64,000 nucleotides of DNA from Saprospiraceae bacterium (GTDB taxonomy: Bacteria > Bacteroidota > Bacteroidia > Chitinophagales > Saprospiraceae), in NCBI GenBank assembly GCA_029251525.1, contig JAQXDE010000019.1, positions 21,799 to 85,798 on the forward strand. Direction: 5' to 3'. The position numbers and the translations under genes were made by a program. This document shows, piece after piece, positions 38,146-47,066 of this stretch. Each line of letters opens with the position of its first letter. The first letter of the stretch is position 1. The notes under the pieces were generated by a model, which was not told the DNA's origin, made no database searches, and was given only the letters and a program-made list of their open reading frames with translations.

Positions 38146-40815
38146 ATGATCAGAAAATTATTACCCATTTTTATTTTCCTTATTTCTATCTCATCTGTAA
38201 TAGCTCAAGTCCAAGTCAATATTACGTTTGAAGTTAATACCAACCAGATGGCAAGCGTCTCAATGGATGGAATATTTATTTCTGGAGGAACTGGATTTGG
38301 CACTCCTGGCAGTAATCCTTTAACAGATCCCGATGGCGATGGCATTTGGACAATTACAGTGCAAAGATTTCAAGGGTTTTCAAGCTATTACACTTTCTTA
38401 AATGGAAACTGCCCTGACTATAGTTGTAAAGAAAACTTAGCTGGACTTCCTTGTGGAGACCCAAGTAACTTCAATGATCGATTCCTACCAGCAGTAATGT
38501 CAGATACAACTATTCTAGTTTGCTTTGAAAACTGCGCGGATGATGGATCATGCGATCAAATTATTGCACCGACACTTCCAATGGATTTCGAAGATAGTAT
38601 AATTACTTATGCACCTGCAGGTTTTGGAAATGCTACTTCTGAAATTGTAGCTAATCCAAATATAGATGCTGACAATGAAAGTGCAATGGTTTGGAATGTA
38701 ACTAAACCAATAGGATCAGAGGTATGGGCTGGCGCATCAATCGAATTAGCTAGTCCAATGGATTTTTCTACAACAAATACAATTAAAATTAAATTTTACT
38801 CAGTTACAGCTGGAACTCCTGTGCAAGTTAAAATTGAAGATGAAAGCGGTGCCTCAACGGCAGAAGTTTCTGTAAATTCATCGGTAAATGGTGGATGGGA
38901 AACAATATCGTATGATATGTCAACCTCAACTATTGGAACTTTTGATCCAGCTATTGAATATACAAAATTTGTTGTTTTCCCCGATTTTGGTAATACTCCA
39001 TTTTTAAATGCCATTCCATTTTACTTTGATGATGCTGAGTTAGACCTAGTTATTGCTGGCAAGCCAAATTTCCCTGTAAATTTTGAAAATACTAATTTAG
39101 ACTACGGATTTGGAGTATTTGGAGATGTTGATGTTGCAGAAGTTATTGATAATCCGGACCCTACAGGAAATAATACAAGCGCTAAGGTCTACCACATCCA
39201 CAAAGCTGAAGGTGCTCAAACGTGGGCAGGGGCATTTTTCGATGTAGAGAACGCGGCTGATTTGTCTAATCCAACCTTTACCGTTAACGTATGGACGCCA
39301 GAGGCTGGGACGCCTGTTCTGTTTAAATTGGAAGATTCCTCTAATGGGGCAATTGCAACTGAATTATTGATGACAACATCCGGGGGTGGCGCATGGGAAA
39401 CTTTGACTTTTGACCTTTCTACGGTAGGAACTTTTGATCCTACTCATAACTATGATCGAGTTGTTTTATTTCCAAACTTTGGAAATATGGGAATTGTAGG
39501 TGGTGCAAGTTATTATTTCGATGATGTGGCCCAAGCTACAGTTGTCCCAACTTTACCAACTCTTCCAATAACATTTGAATCATCATCAATCACATACACC
39601 GCAAATGGCTTTGGAAATCTCAATCCAAGTGTAATTGCCAATCCAGATGCTTCTGGAGAAAATACAAGTGCTACAGTTTTATCATTAGAAAAAACTACAG
39701 GTGCTGAAGTTTGGGCTGGTGCAAGCATGCCCTTAGAATCTGCAATTGACTGGTCGAATGGAACAACCTTATCCGTGAAAGTTTGGTCACCAAATGCTAA
39801 TACTCCATTTCTATTAAAAATAGAAAACTCTATTGATGGAACTATCTCTGCCGAAGTTTTAGCAACATCTGTTGGAGCAAGTGCTTGGGAAACTATAACA
39901 TTTGACATGACAACTTCTGCTACAGGAGTTTTTGATCCTGCGGCTACTTATGATGTAGCTGTCATTTTCCCTAACTTTGGAAATACTGGAACAGGAACAA
40001 CATACTATGCAGATGACTTTGACCATTTTACTGCGCCTATCGTACTCCCTACCTTACCTGTAACATTCGAAGATGCAGCCGTAACTTATTCTCAATTTGG
40101 ATTTGGAAACGCCAATTCATCTGTGATTGCAAATCCTGATGCTTCAGGAACTAATACAAGTGCAACTGTTTGGTCTATAGAAAAAACAGCTGGTGCAGAA
40201 GTTTGGGCAGGTGCTGCTTTACCTCTACAAACTGCAATTGATTGGTCAATTCAACCTGGAAATTCACTTTCATTAAAGGTGTGGTCTCCTAGAGCTAATG
40301 TGCCTGTCCTTTTAAAGATTGAAGATGTAAATGATGCATCCAATATATTTGCAGAACTCACAGCTAACACAACAGTTGCAAATGCCTGGGAAACAATTAT
40401 TTTTGATATAGGAACTGCTACAACTTTTGACGCTGCTGCTAATTATAATCAAGTTGTTGTTTTTGCTGACTTTGGAACTGCTGGAGCAGGTGAAACATTC
40501 TATTTTGATGATATCATGAACGATATGCCAGTTTCAATTTCCGAAATAGACAAAGCGAAAATAGTTGTAAATGCATTCCCTAATCCTGCTGATCAAATTG
40601 TAAATGTTAAATATTCTATTCCAGTTGCTGGAAATATTACTTTTTCAATAGTTGACATACTAGGACGAAATGTACAAGAAGTAAATGAAGGAAATCTATA
40701 CAAAGGAAATTACCAGACGGTAATAAATGTGAATGGATTAAATAGTGGAGTATACTACTTGATAACTCGATTAGATGGAGAAATAATCTCTTCTAAAAAT
40801 ATTACGAAAAAATAA
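38146..40815 (+). CDS. T9SS-secreted protein with four tandem carbohydrate-binding-like repeats
   Basis: 889 residues: signal peptide (1-20), a CBM20/48-like N-terminal domain (about 22-140, FEVNTNQMASVSMDGIF), four repeats of about 155 residues starting near 145 (LPMDFE), 309 (FPVNFE), 473 (LPITFE) and 637 (LPVTFE), and a type A T9SS sorting tail (about 805-889; AFPNPADQIVNV ... GVYYLITR). Each repeat has a VWAGA-type strand and a WET(I/L)(T/S)(F/Y)D strand; repeats 3 and 4 are closest, suggesting recent duplication. No catalytic motif is seen. Such repeats occur in Bacteroidota glycan loci; binding of the beta-glucan at the cell surface is inferred from position and shared operator motif. 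Confidence 0.75.
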   Translation: MIRKLLPIFIFLISISSVIAQVQVNITFEVNTNQMASVSMDGIFISGGTGFGTPGSNPLTDPDGDGIWTITVQRFQGFSSYYTFLNGNCPDYSCKENLAGLPCGDPSNFNDRFLPAVMSDTTILVCFENCADDGSCDQIIAPTLPMDFEDSIITYAPAGFGNATSEIVANPNIDADNESAMVWNVTKPIGSEVWAGASIELASPMDFSTTNTIKIKFYSVTAGTPVQVKIEDESGASTAEVSVNSSVNGGWETISYDMSTSTIGTFDPAIEYTKFVVFPDFGNTPFLNAIPFYFDDAELDLVIAGKPNFPVNFENTNLDYGFGVFGDVDVAEVIDNPDPTGNNTSAKVYHIHKAEGAQTWAGAFFDVENAADLSNPTFTVNVWTPEAGTPVLFKLEDSSNGAIATELLMTTSGGGAWETLTFDLSTVGTFDPTHNYDRVVLFPNFGNMGIVGGASYYFDDVAQATVVPTLPTLPITFESSSITYTANGFGNLNPSVIANPDASGENTSATVLSLEKTTGAEVWAGASMPLESAIDWSNGTTLSVKVWSPNANTPFLLKIENSIDGTISAEVLATSVGASAWETITFDMTTSATGVFDPAATYDVAVIFPNFGNTGTGTTYYADDFDHFTAPIVLPTLPVTFEDAAVTYSQFGFGNANSSVIANPDASGTNTSATVWSIEKTAGAEVWAGAALPLQTAIDWSIQPGNSLSLKVWSPRANVPVLLKIEDVNDASNIFAELTANTTVANAWETIIFDIGTATTFDAAANYNQVVVFADFGTAGAGETFYFDDIMNDMPVSISEIDKAKIVVNAFPNPADQIVNVKYSIPVAGNITFSIVDILGRNVQEVNEGNLYKGNYQTVINVNGLNSGVYYLITRLDGEIISSKNITKK

Positions 40816-40842
40816 ACACAAAAACATTTATTTTAATAAAAG

Positions 40843-40874
40843 AGGTGCTCTGAATAATCAGAGTGCCTTTTTTA
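40843..40874 (+). terminator. Rho-independent terminator after the T9SS repeat protein
   Basis: An 11-base stem with two G-U pairs (AGGTGCTCTGA at 40843-40853 with TCAGAGTGCCT at 40858-40868), loop ATAA and a T-run. It is 28 bases past the stop codon. The rest of the 321-base gap to 41137 is empty. Confidence 0.75.
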
Positions 40875-41136
40875 TTTGCATAGCGAAAGTAGCATAATAT
40901 AATTGCTTAGATACTTTAAAATGATGTTAGCAATTTTCAACGTACTTAGGATCTCAAAACATCATTTATTTTTACTTTGCTAGGGATTTATTCCATTAAT
41001 ATTTATTCTTAAATTCTATTATTTTCGCAAAAAAAAATTGATCGAATTATTTCAAAGAAGTAGGACTTCAATTAAAAAGATATATTATAAAACTTGTACA
41101 TTTACTTCTTTAAATCCTCTTCCACAAATAAAAAGT

Positions 41137-41949
41137 ATGCGAAGATTAGTACTGTTTTTTCTCACTTTTCTAAGTATTTCCATTTTGGCACAAGATGGTT
41201 TGATAAATTCAACTGACACTAGAAGTAAAGGAGTTGCCAATGCTTCAGTTGCTTTTACTGGAATAAATTCAATTCTAAGTAATCAAGCTGGATTAGCAGA
41301 ATTAGAGCACATAGGATTTTTGCTATCAGCTGAGCAACGGTATTTGCTAAATGATTTAAACAACTTTGGAGTTGGATTTGCAATGCCAACCAATTCTGGA
41401 ACGTTTGGGGTGAGTGTTAACTATTTCGGTTTTGAGGACTTTAATCAATCAAAGATAGGATTGATCTATGCTCGAAAATTAATGGAAAAGCTTTCTGTTG
41501 GTATTCAATTTGACTTACTGAATACTCAAATTTCAGAATATGGAAATAAAAATTTGTTGACTTTTGAAATTGGAATGCAATCAGAATTAATGGAAAATTT
41601 ATTAATAGGATTCCATCTTTACAATCCTGTCAAACTAGAAATAATCGAAGATGAATTCTTGCCAACTATTGTTCGAGCTGGTGTAACCTATACCGCATCA
41701 AAGAAATTAAATTTGCACGCTGAACTCGAGAAAGATTTCGACTTCCCATTTGTTTTTAAGGGAGGTATAGAATACGAATTAGTTAGTGAATTTTGGCTTA
41801 GAATTGGTGTCCATACAAATCCAACTGCTTTGAGTTTTGGCCTAGGTTACCAAATGAAAAACGGCTTGCGTTTTGATTTAGCCTCTAACTATCATCAAGA
41901 ATTGGGTTTTACGCCAAGCATAGGTTTAGGATATGATTTAAAAAAATAA
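41137..41949 (+). CDS. Outer-membrane beta-barrel protein, PorV/PorQ-like
   Basis: About 270 residues: signal peptide (MRRLVLFFLTFLSISILAQ) then an alternating amphipathic beta pattern ending in a hydrophobic, aromatic C-terminus (TPSIGLGYDLKK). The opening STDTRSKGVANASVAFTG followed by SNQAGLAEL is the PorV/PorQ/UPF0164 family hallmark. PorV and PorQ bind T9SS cargo at the outer membrane; this paralogue may do likewise, but no function is certain. The frame extends to 41038, but the added 33 residues precede an evident signal peptide, so ATG 41137 is chosen. Confidence 0.65.
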   Translation: MRRLVLFFLTFLSISILAQDGLINSTDTRSKGVANASVAFTGINSILSNQAGLAELEHIGFLLSAEQRYLLNDLNNFGVGFAMPTNSGTFGVSVNYFGFEDFNQSKIGLIYARKLMEKLSVGIQFDLLNTQISEYGNKNLLTFEIGMQSELMENLLIGFHLYNPVKLEIIEDEFLPTIVRAGVTYTASKKLNLHAELEKDFDFPFVFKGGIEYELVSEFWLRIGVHTNPTALSFGLGYQMKNGLRFDLASNYHQELGFTPSIGLGYDLKK

Positions 41950-42366
41950 AGGAAACTAAATAAAAAGTATTTTATTTTATGACTGATGCTTTGACAGGAA
42001 AAAACTAAGTTTCAATTGTTTTTTTCCTTTGGGACATTTTAACAAAGAATCCTAACAAGTATTATATACCTTTCTTTATAAATTAATCACCTTCCTTTTC
42101 AGATTTTCAATTCAAACATTTTTTATTTTAATTGCCTCTCTTATAGTACAAAATGAAACGATTGTGGACGGCATATTATTTAATGCTATCGCAAAAAATC
42201 AAACTGAAGGTTCCGGGAATTAAAATTAAACCTAATGAGATATAATAACTGCAGCACTAGCAATAATAATAATAATATTTATCCCTATTTCTTGGCAGAA
42301 AAATCTAAAAAGGATTTAAATATAAGTGGCTTCGAAAAACTGAATTACGGATTAAAACGATATAAT
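41950..42366. other. 417-base gap with scattered short frames, no gene assigned
   Basis: AT-rich DNA between the barrel protein and DUF3810. Plus-strand frames broken by stops (for example VSIVFFLWDILTKNPN, then LITFLFRFSIQTFF in another frame near 42080, then TAALAIIIIIFIPISWQ near 42250) read somewhat like fragments of an eroded membrane-protein gene, but too weakly to call one. No promoter or terminator is clear. Confidence 0.3.
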
Positions 42367-43476
42367 TTATTCAACAGGAATTAATCTCTGTTTCTCTCTC
42401 CATGATTTTACCAACATTACAATTCGGTTATAACTTAAAACTCCCTCAGGTATTCCTTGAGTTTTCAAATAAGTATCATAGAGAGCATTTCTCCAACTAG
42501 GTAAAACATCAGGATATTTATTACTGTTGTCATTTATGGAATATAAATCTTTTACCATTCCATCTGGTAATGTTTTAAAATAATCTTTGTAACCAGTTCG
42601 ATCATTTCGACGATAAAATGAAGCCAAATAACGCCAATAACTCAAATGTCCAGAGTATTGAAAAAATGGATTATCAGACCGAATGCAAGATAAATAAGCT
42701 AAAAAATTACAAGTTCCCTCATCTGTAAAACCATAACCATGAGCGAACTCATGAGCCATCGTAAAAGGAATTTGAATTGGGTGAAGGCCTGCATCAATAT
42801 TACTTTCACCTGTCCATGGGAAGTAAACCCCTGCTGTACTGAATCGAAGTAAAATCCCTTTAGGTTTTAATTGCCTTCCACGAACTTTCCCTGGTGTTGG
42901 AAAGTCAAGTTCATTTAATAATTTTACCAAATCATCTCTAACTTTACTCTCCAATTCAAGAGGCAAAAAATAATTTTGAATCGCTGAATCTGTAATATTT
43001 GGTATGAATTGACGAGCAGTAACAACCTCTTGTGTATTAATTTTCAACTCAGCTTTAAGTTCATTTAATGTTAGTGGAGTTGGAGTTAGCTGAATGGAAT
43101 CTTCAAGAGGTACTCGTCCATAATTAAAACCCCACAATACCAAAAAAAAGAAAATTACTCCAAAACAAAAAGAAATAATTCCCAAACTAAATCGCTTGAA
43201 TGAGTCTAAAAATGTTTCATGAAACCTAATTATGTTGCTCACTTTGTAAACAAAATAAATTAAAATACCTACTAATAAAACTTGCACAAATGGTAGTGGA
43301 AACCATCCTAAAGTAGTATCTAAAAAGTACCGTATCCCTATGAAAAAACCTCTAGAATAATACCTCTCTATTAATTTTGGAGATTGACTTAACAATACTC
43401 TTACAATAATAGCTATTAAACCAAGAGCTATCCAAATCCATTTATTTTTATTTTCTAATATATACCTTTTTATCAC
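42367..43476 (-). CDS. DUF3810 membrane metalloprotease-like protein
   Basis: A 369-residue DUF3810 protein. Three N-terminal transmembrane helices (about 13-30, 58-78, 98-118) precede a soluble domain with HEFAHGYGF (His242-Glu243-x-x-His246) and a following Glu in TDEGTCNFLAYLSC, the HExxH zinc-peptidase arrangement. Family members are widespread in Bacteroidota and without known substrate; a membrane-attached zinc peptidase is inferred. Monocistronic. Confidence 0.8.
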   Translation of the reverse strand: MIKRYILENKNKWIWIALGLIAIIVRVLLSQSPKLIERYYSRGFFIGIRYFLDTTLGWFPLPFVQVLLVGILIYFVYKVSNIIRFHETFLDSFKRFSLGIISFCFGVIFFFLVLWGFNYGRVPLEDSIQLTPTPLTLNELKAELKINTQEVVTARQFIPNITDSAIQNYFLPLELESKVRDDLVKLLNELDFPTPGKVRGRQLKPKGILLRFSTAGVYFPWTGESNIDAGLHPIQIPFTMAHEFAHGYGFTDEGTCNFLAYLSCIRSDNPFFQYSGHLSYWRYLASFYRRNDRTGYKDYFKTLPDGMVKDLYSINDNSNKYPDVLPSWRNALYDTYLKTQGIPEGVLSYNRIVMLVKSWREKQRLIPVE

Positions 43477-43828
43477 ATTAACTTTTTTAGTAATTTTAAT
43501 TCCTTTGACCGTTAGTAAACTAATTTTTAATATTACTTAGTCTTTTTATTCTGTTATTTTTTCCAAATATTTAATAAACAAATAAGTAAATAATAAAAGT
43601 TGTTCTTATCGAATTTACGGCACCTCTTCCTTAACGAAGTTACAACGTAAAATTATCTCGATAATAAAACATAAGTCCTCCATTATTTCCGTAATAAACC
43701 ATTAAAACACAACTTTTTAACAATTAATTCACAACAAGGAATAGTTTCCTCGATTCAACCATTTATCCATCCCTAAAGGTAAAACCATTTTTTTTTATAA
43801 ATTGAGTCAGAAGATTAGCTGAAATAAG

Positions 43829-43836
43829 TATATTTG
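43829..43836 (+). promoter_or_regulatory. -7 promoter element (TATATTTG) of trxA
   Basis: Matches TAnnTTTG, 67 bases before the ATG at 43904. A TTG at 43802-43804 is 24 bases upstream, longer than ideal. The rest of the 427-base gap 43477-43903 is AT-rich and shows nothing else. Confidence 0.5.
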
Positions 43837-43903
43837 CAACTATTTTAACATATAGGTGTTACATTTTAAAACACTCCTTTTCTAACAATTATAAAATAAC
43901 AAT

Positions 43904-44224
43904 ATGGCATTTCAATTCACAGATGATAATTTTCAAGAAGTAGCTATCGATAAACAAGGCGTAGCAGTTGTAGATTTTTGGGCAGAATGGTGTGGTCCTT
44001 GTCGAATGATTACTCCAATAATTGAGGAATTAGCAACTGACTTCGAAGGCAAAGCAACTATAGGGAAAGTAAATGTTGATCAGAACCCAAATGTATCAAT
44101 GAAATATGGAGTAAGAAGTATTCCAACCATCTTAATTTTAAAAGACGGAGAAGTAGTTGACAAACACGTTGGTGTGACAACAAAACAAGCTTTACAAGAC
44201 AAAATTAATGCTGCATTAGCTTAA
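43904..44224 (+). CDS. trxA: Thioredoxin
   Basis: A 106-residue cytoplasmic thioredoxin with the active site Trp29-Cys-Gly-Pro-Cys33 (AEWCGPCRM), buried Asp24 (VVDFWA), cis-Pro in RSIPT and the GxxxKxxL-like C-terminal helix. It reduces disulfides in cytoplasmic proteins with electrons from thioredoxin reductase, which is not in this window. Single-gene unit with its own promoter and terminator. Confidence 0.95.
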   Translation: MAFQFTDDNFQEVAIDKQGVAVVDFWAEWCGPCRMITPIIEELATDFEGKATIGKVNVDQNPNVSMKYGVRSIPTILILKDGEVVDKHVGVTTKQALQDKINAALA

Positions 44225-44298
44225 CTTAAAAAATCGGACAATTATCCAAAAAGATCTATGATCTTATCTTATATTTCTTCAAAAAATAATACTTTAAC

Positions 44299-44328
44299 AC
44301 CCTCGTTCTAAATTAGGACGAGGGTTTT
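44299..44328 (+). terminator. Terminator of trxA
   Basis: An 11-base stem with one G-U pair (ACCCTCGTTCT at 44299-44309 with AGGACGAGGGT at 44315-44325), loop AAATT and a T-run, 74 bases past the trxA stop. Confidence 0.8.
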
Positions 44329-44412
44329 CTCGTTTTGAAAACTTATCAAATTTTTTACCGTAAAAATATTCTCAGCTTAGTCATACTTTTTGAAAAAAAA
44401 TAAAAAACCAAA

Positions 44413-45345
44413 ATGGATTTATTAGACAATTTTGAAGTTAAAGATTTAGGGAACTTGGACTTGTTGGCAAAACAAGTTGTGGAAGGGTTTATTATCGGAT
44501 TACACAAAAGCCCATTTCATGGGTTCTCCGTAGAATTTGCAGAACATCGATTATATAATCCTGGAGAAAGTACAAAAAGTATCGATTGGAAAGTATATGG
44601 AAGAACGGATAAAATGTTTGTAAAAAATTACGAAGAGGAAACTAATTTGCGTTGCCAGATTGTAATTGACTCATCCTCCTCTATGTTCTTTCCAAAACCT
44701 GACAAAAAGAATAAAAATAAATATACTAATAAGTTGCAATTCTCTTCTTTGGCAGCAGCAGCATTGATGAATCTTTTATCCAAACAAAGAGATGCTTTTG
44801 GTTTGAGTATTTTTGATGAAAAAATTCATACGCATACTCGTTGTAAAGTAAGCACTACTCATTACCGATTGCTTTTGACTTTTTTACAAAATTTAATTGA
44901 TAATCCTGAGGATAATCGAAAAACCTCGACGACGGAGGCTTTACACCAAATTGCAGAAAGTATTCATCGAAGATCATTGGTCGTTATCTTTTCAGACATG
45001 ATGGAACAAGGGGAAAATTCGGAAAAGTTGTTTAGCGCTCTTCAGCATTTAAAACATAACAAACATGAAGTAGTTCTTTTCCATGTAGTGGATAAAAAGA
45101 AGGAAATGGATTTTGAGTTTGAAAATCGTCCATATGTTTTTGTAGATATGGAAACCGGCGAAGAGGTAAAACTACAATCAAATCAGGTTAAAGAGTATTA
45201 TGTGGAGCAAATGCAAAAGTTTAAGGAAAAAATAAAAATGAAATGCTTGCAATATAAAGTTGACTTTGTAGAAGCAGATATTAATAAAGGATTCCGACCT
45301 ATATTACAGAGCTATTTAGTGAAAAGGAGTAAGATGAGTCGTTAA
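44413..45345 (+). CDS. DUF58-domain protein
   Basis: A 310-residue DUF58 protein. The family motif SVEFAEHRLYNPGESTKSID followed by WKVYGRTDKMFVKNYEEET is present, and the von Willebrand A-like IVIDSSSSMFF provides a DxSxS metal site. DUF58 proteins typically work with MoxR AAA+ ATPases in maturation of membrane or exported proteins; no MoxR gene is in the neighbourhood. There is no membrane segment, as in the soluble Bacteroidota type. Confidence 0.85.
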   Translation: MDLLDNFEVKDLGNLDLLAKQVVEGFIIGLHKSPFHGFSVEFAEHRLYNPGESTKSIDWKVYGRTDKMFVKNYEEETNLRCQIVIDSSSSMFFPKPDKKNKNKYTNKLQFSSLAAAALMNLLSKQRDAFGLSIFDEKIHTHTRCKVSTTHYRLLLTFLQNLIDNPEDNRKTSTTEALHQIAESIHRRSLVVIFSDMMEQGENSEKLFSALQHLKHNKHEVVLFHVVDKKKEMDFEFENRPYVFVDMETGEEVKLQSNQVKEYYVEQMQKFKEKIKMKCLQYKVDFVEADINKGFRPILQSYLVKRSKMSR

Positions 45346-45363
45346 AATTTAGAGTAAAATGGA

Positions 45364-45382
45364 CAGGTAGTTTTACTACCTG
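45364..45382 (+). terminator. Short hairpin after DUF58 gene (weak terminator)
   Basis: A perfect 8-base stem CAGGTAGT/ACTACCTG with loop TTT, 19 bases past the stop codon. The T-run follows only after nine bases, so it is a weak or mixed terminator. Confidence 0.4.
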
Positions 45383-45400
45383 AATCAAGTTCCTTTTTAG

Positions 45401-45637
45401 AAGAAAATTTTTCAAACTCATCACAAATCAATATACCTGTGGGAAAAAATACTTTTTATAAATATCAATTTTAAAGAATTCAAGAAAAAAACCTGTGATG
45501 ATTTTAAAAAATTGGATCGGTTAGTCTTAGACAAACATGATGAAACAGCCCCCGTCATGCGGAACCATCTTAGCCCATCCAAAATATTTTATTTACCATT
45601 CATATACGGATATAGCAGAATTCTTTTGATAATTTAG
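45401..45637 (+). pseudogene. Stop-to-stop frame without start codon, possible gene remnant
   Basis: In the 433-base gap 45346-45778 a 78-codon plus-strand frame is open from a TAG at 45398 to a TAG at 45635-45637 and has protein-like stretches (CDDFKKLDRLVLDKHD; LSPSKIFYLPFIYGYS), but no ATG or GTG in its first 55 codons and no recognisable family. It may be the remains of a small gene whose 5' end has been lost. The rest of the gap is AT-rich and empty. Confidence 0.2.
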
Positions 45638-45778
45638 AGGTGAACTAAAACAAATGATATTTGTGAGTATGCAGATAAAAAATTGGACTGAATCGAATAG
45701 ATTTAGAAACCCTTGAACAACAATTTAATTAATAATTACTTCTTCCTAAAAATTGGAACAAAAAATAAACAAAACAGC

Positions 45779-46531
45779 ATGATAAAACTTTCAAAAATCC
45801 CTACTACCCCACCAAAAGGAACTGAAAAAAATGAAATTAAAAAAGCCACAAAAAAAATGGCTAAAGAAATCGCTGAACTCCAATACAGAATGCTCGCCGA
45901 AGGAAAAAAAAGTATTTTAGTCATTTTCCAAGGGATGGATTCCAGCGGCAAAGATGGTGCTACCAAAAATGTATTTAAAGAATGTAGTCCTTCAGGTGTG
46001 AGTGTAACTAGTTTTAAAAAACCAACCGACGAAGAATTTGCTCACGACTTCCTTTGGCGAGTGCATAAAAATGTTCCAGAAAAAGGGCAAATCAAAATTT
46101 TCAATCGTTCGCATTACGAAGATATTTTGATCCAAAAAGTTCATGGATGGATTACACCCAAACAACAAAAAATGCGTATGACTGCAATCAATTCTTTTGA
46201 AAATTTGTTACAGCTAGATAATGATACTATTGTTATAAAATTTTATATGCATCTCTCCAAGGAACGTCAGTTAGAAAAATTACAAGAACGAGTAAACGAT
46301 CCTAAAAAAAATTGGAAGCATAACGATGGAGATTGGGCAGAGCGGGAACTTTGGAATAAGTATCGTAATTGCTACGAATATGCAATTAATAATAGTGATA
46401 TTCCTTGGCATATTATCCCTGTTGATAGTCGAAGTTATCGAGACTATTGTATAGCAAAAATAGTCTTGGGAACCATGAAAAAAATGAGATGCAAATGGCC
46501 AGCTTTAAAAAGTGAGCGATTTAAAATATAA
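45779..46531 (+). CDS. PPK2-family polyphosphate:nucleotide phosphotransferase
   Basis: About 250 residues of the PPK2 fold: Walker A GMDSSGKDG (52-60), the lid-region FNRSHYEDILIQKVHGW and the basic RxxDxxKxWK-like RVNDPKKNWKH. PPK2 enzymes move phosphate between polyphosphate and nucleotides (class I NDP, class II AMP, class III both). The class cannot be assigned from these motifs. The frame is open to a TTG at 45713, but the ATG at 45779 fits the family N-terminus. Confidence 0.85.
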   Translation: MIKLSKIPTTPPKGTEKNEIKKATKKMAKEIAELQYRMLAEGKKSILVIFQGMDSSGKDGATKNVFKECSPSGVSVTSFKKPTDEEFAHDFLWRVHKNVPEKGQIKIFNRSHYEDILIQKVHGWITPKQQKMRMTAINSFENLLQLDNDTIVIKFYMHLSKERQLEKLQERVNDPKKNWKHNDGDWAERELWNKYRNCYEYAINNSDIPWHIIPVDSRSYRDYCIAKIVLGTMKKMRCKWPALKSERFKI

Positions 46532-46540
46532 ATCAGAATA

Positions 46541-46548
46541 TATATTTG
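46541..46548 (+). promoter_or_regulatory. Possible -7 element (TATATTTG) of the S4 gene
   Basis: Matches TAnnTTTG, 64 bases before the ATG at 46613, in the 81-base gap after the PPK2 gene. No well-spaced TTG is present. Confidence 0.3.
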
Positions 46549-46612
46549 CCTATTAGCAATTGGCTTTTTATAGGCCTACAAAAATTTAAAAAAATCAATA
46601 CCTCAATATTTA

Positions 46613-47002
46613 ATGAAAAAAGTACGAGTAGATAAATGGTTGTGGAGTGTACGCATTTTTAAATCACGCACTCAAGCTTCAGATGCTTGCCGATCTAACA
46701 AAGTAAAAATTGGAGAAGTACCACTAAAACCCTCTTTTCTTTTAGAAGGGGGAGAAACCCTTTTGGTTCGAAAAAATTCCTTCGATATGATTTATAAAGT
46801 TGTGACCCTTATCGAAAAAAGAGTCTCCGCTACCCTGGCCGAACCTTGCTATGAAAACCTTACACCAGCTGATGAACTAAATAAATTCAACTCTTGGTAC
46901 ATCGGAAAAGGAAGAAATGAAATCAGAGAAAAAGGGGCAGGCCGGCCAACAAAAAGAGAACGAAGGGAGATTGATCAATGGAAGAAAGAAGACATAGAAT
47001 GA
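46613..47002 (+). CDS. hslR: S4-domain RNA-binding protein, Hsp15 (HslR) type
   Basis: A 129-residue protein with an N-terminal S4 domain (MKKVRVDKWLWSVRIFKSR ... ACRSNKVKIGEV) and a basic, low-complexity C-terminus (EKGAGRPTKRERREIDQW). E. coli Hsp15 binds stalled 50S subunits carrying peptidyl-tRNA; the same layout suggests that role here. Convergent with the 3-hydroxyacyl-CoA dehydrogenase gene. Confidence 0.8.
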   Translation: MKKVRVDKWLWSVRIFKSRTQASDACRSNKVKIGEVPLKPSFLLEGGETLLVRKNSFDMIYKVVTLIEKRVSATLAEPCYENLTPADELNKFNSWYIGKGRNEIREKGAGRPTKRERREIDQWKKEDIE

Positions 47003-47004
47003 TG

Positions 47005-47057
47005 GTAAATAGTTATCACCACTATGGGAATTTCCAATAATAATGTTAACTATTTAC
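47005..47057. repeat. 11-base inverted repeat between convergent genes
   Basis: GTAAATAGTTA (47005-47015) is matched exactly by its complement TAACTATTTAC (47047-47057), with a 31-base loop. It fills the gap between convergent hslR and the dehydrogenase gene and may act as a bidirectional terminator or RNA-stability stem, though the usual T-run is missing. Confidence 0.5.
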
Positions 47058-47066
47058 AATCAATTA

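Noticed and set aside
39513..39908. 131-codon minus-strand frame inside the four-repeat protein gene
   Set aside because: It is antisense to a well-supported gene; long opposite frames are expected in repetitive coding DNA with Ser/Thr/Ala-rich codons.
41038..41136. Longer N-terminus for the PorV/PorQ-like protein
   Set aside because: The extra residues are not signal-like; a proper signal peptide starts at the ATG at 41137.
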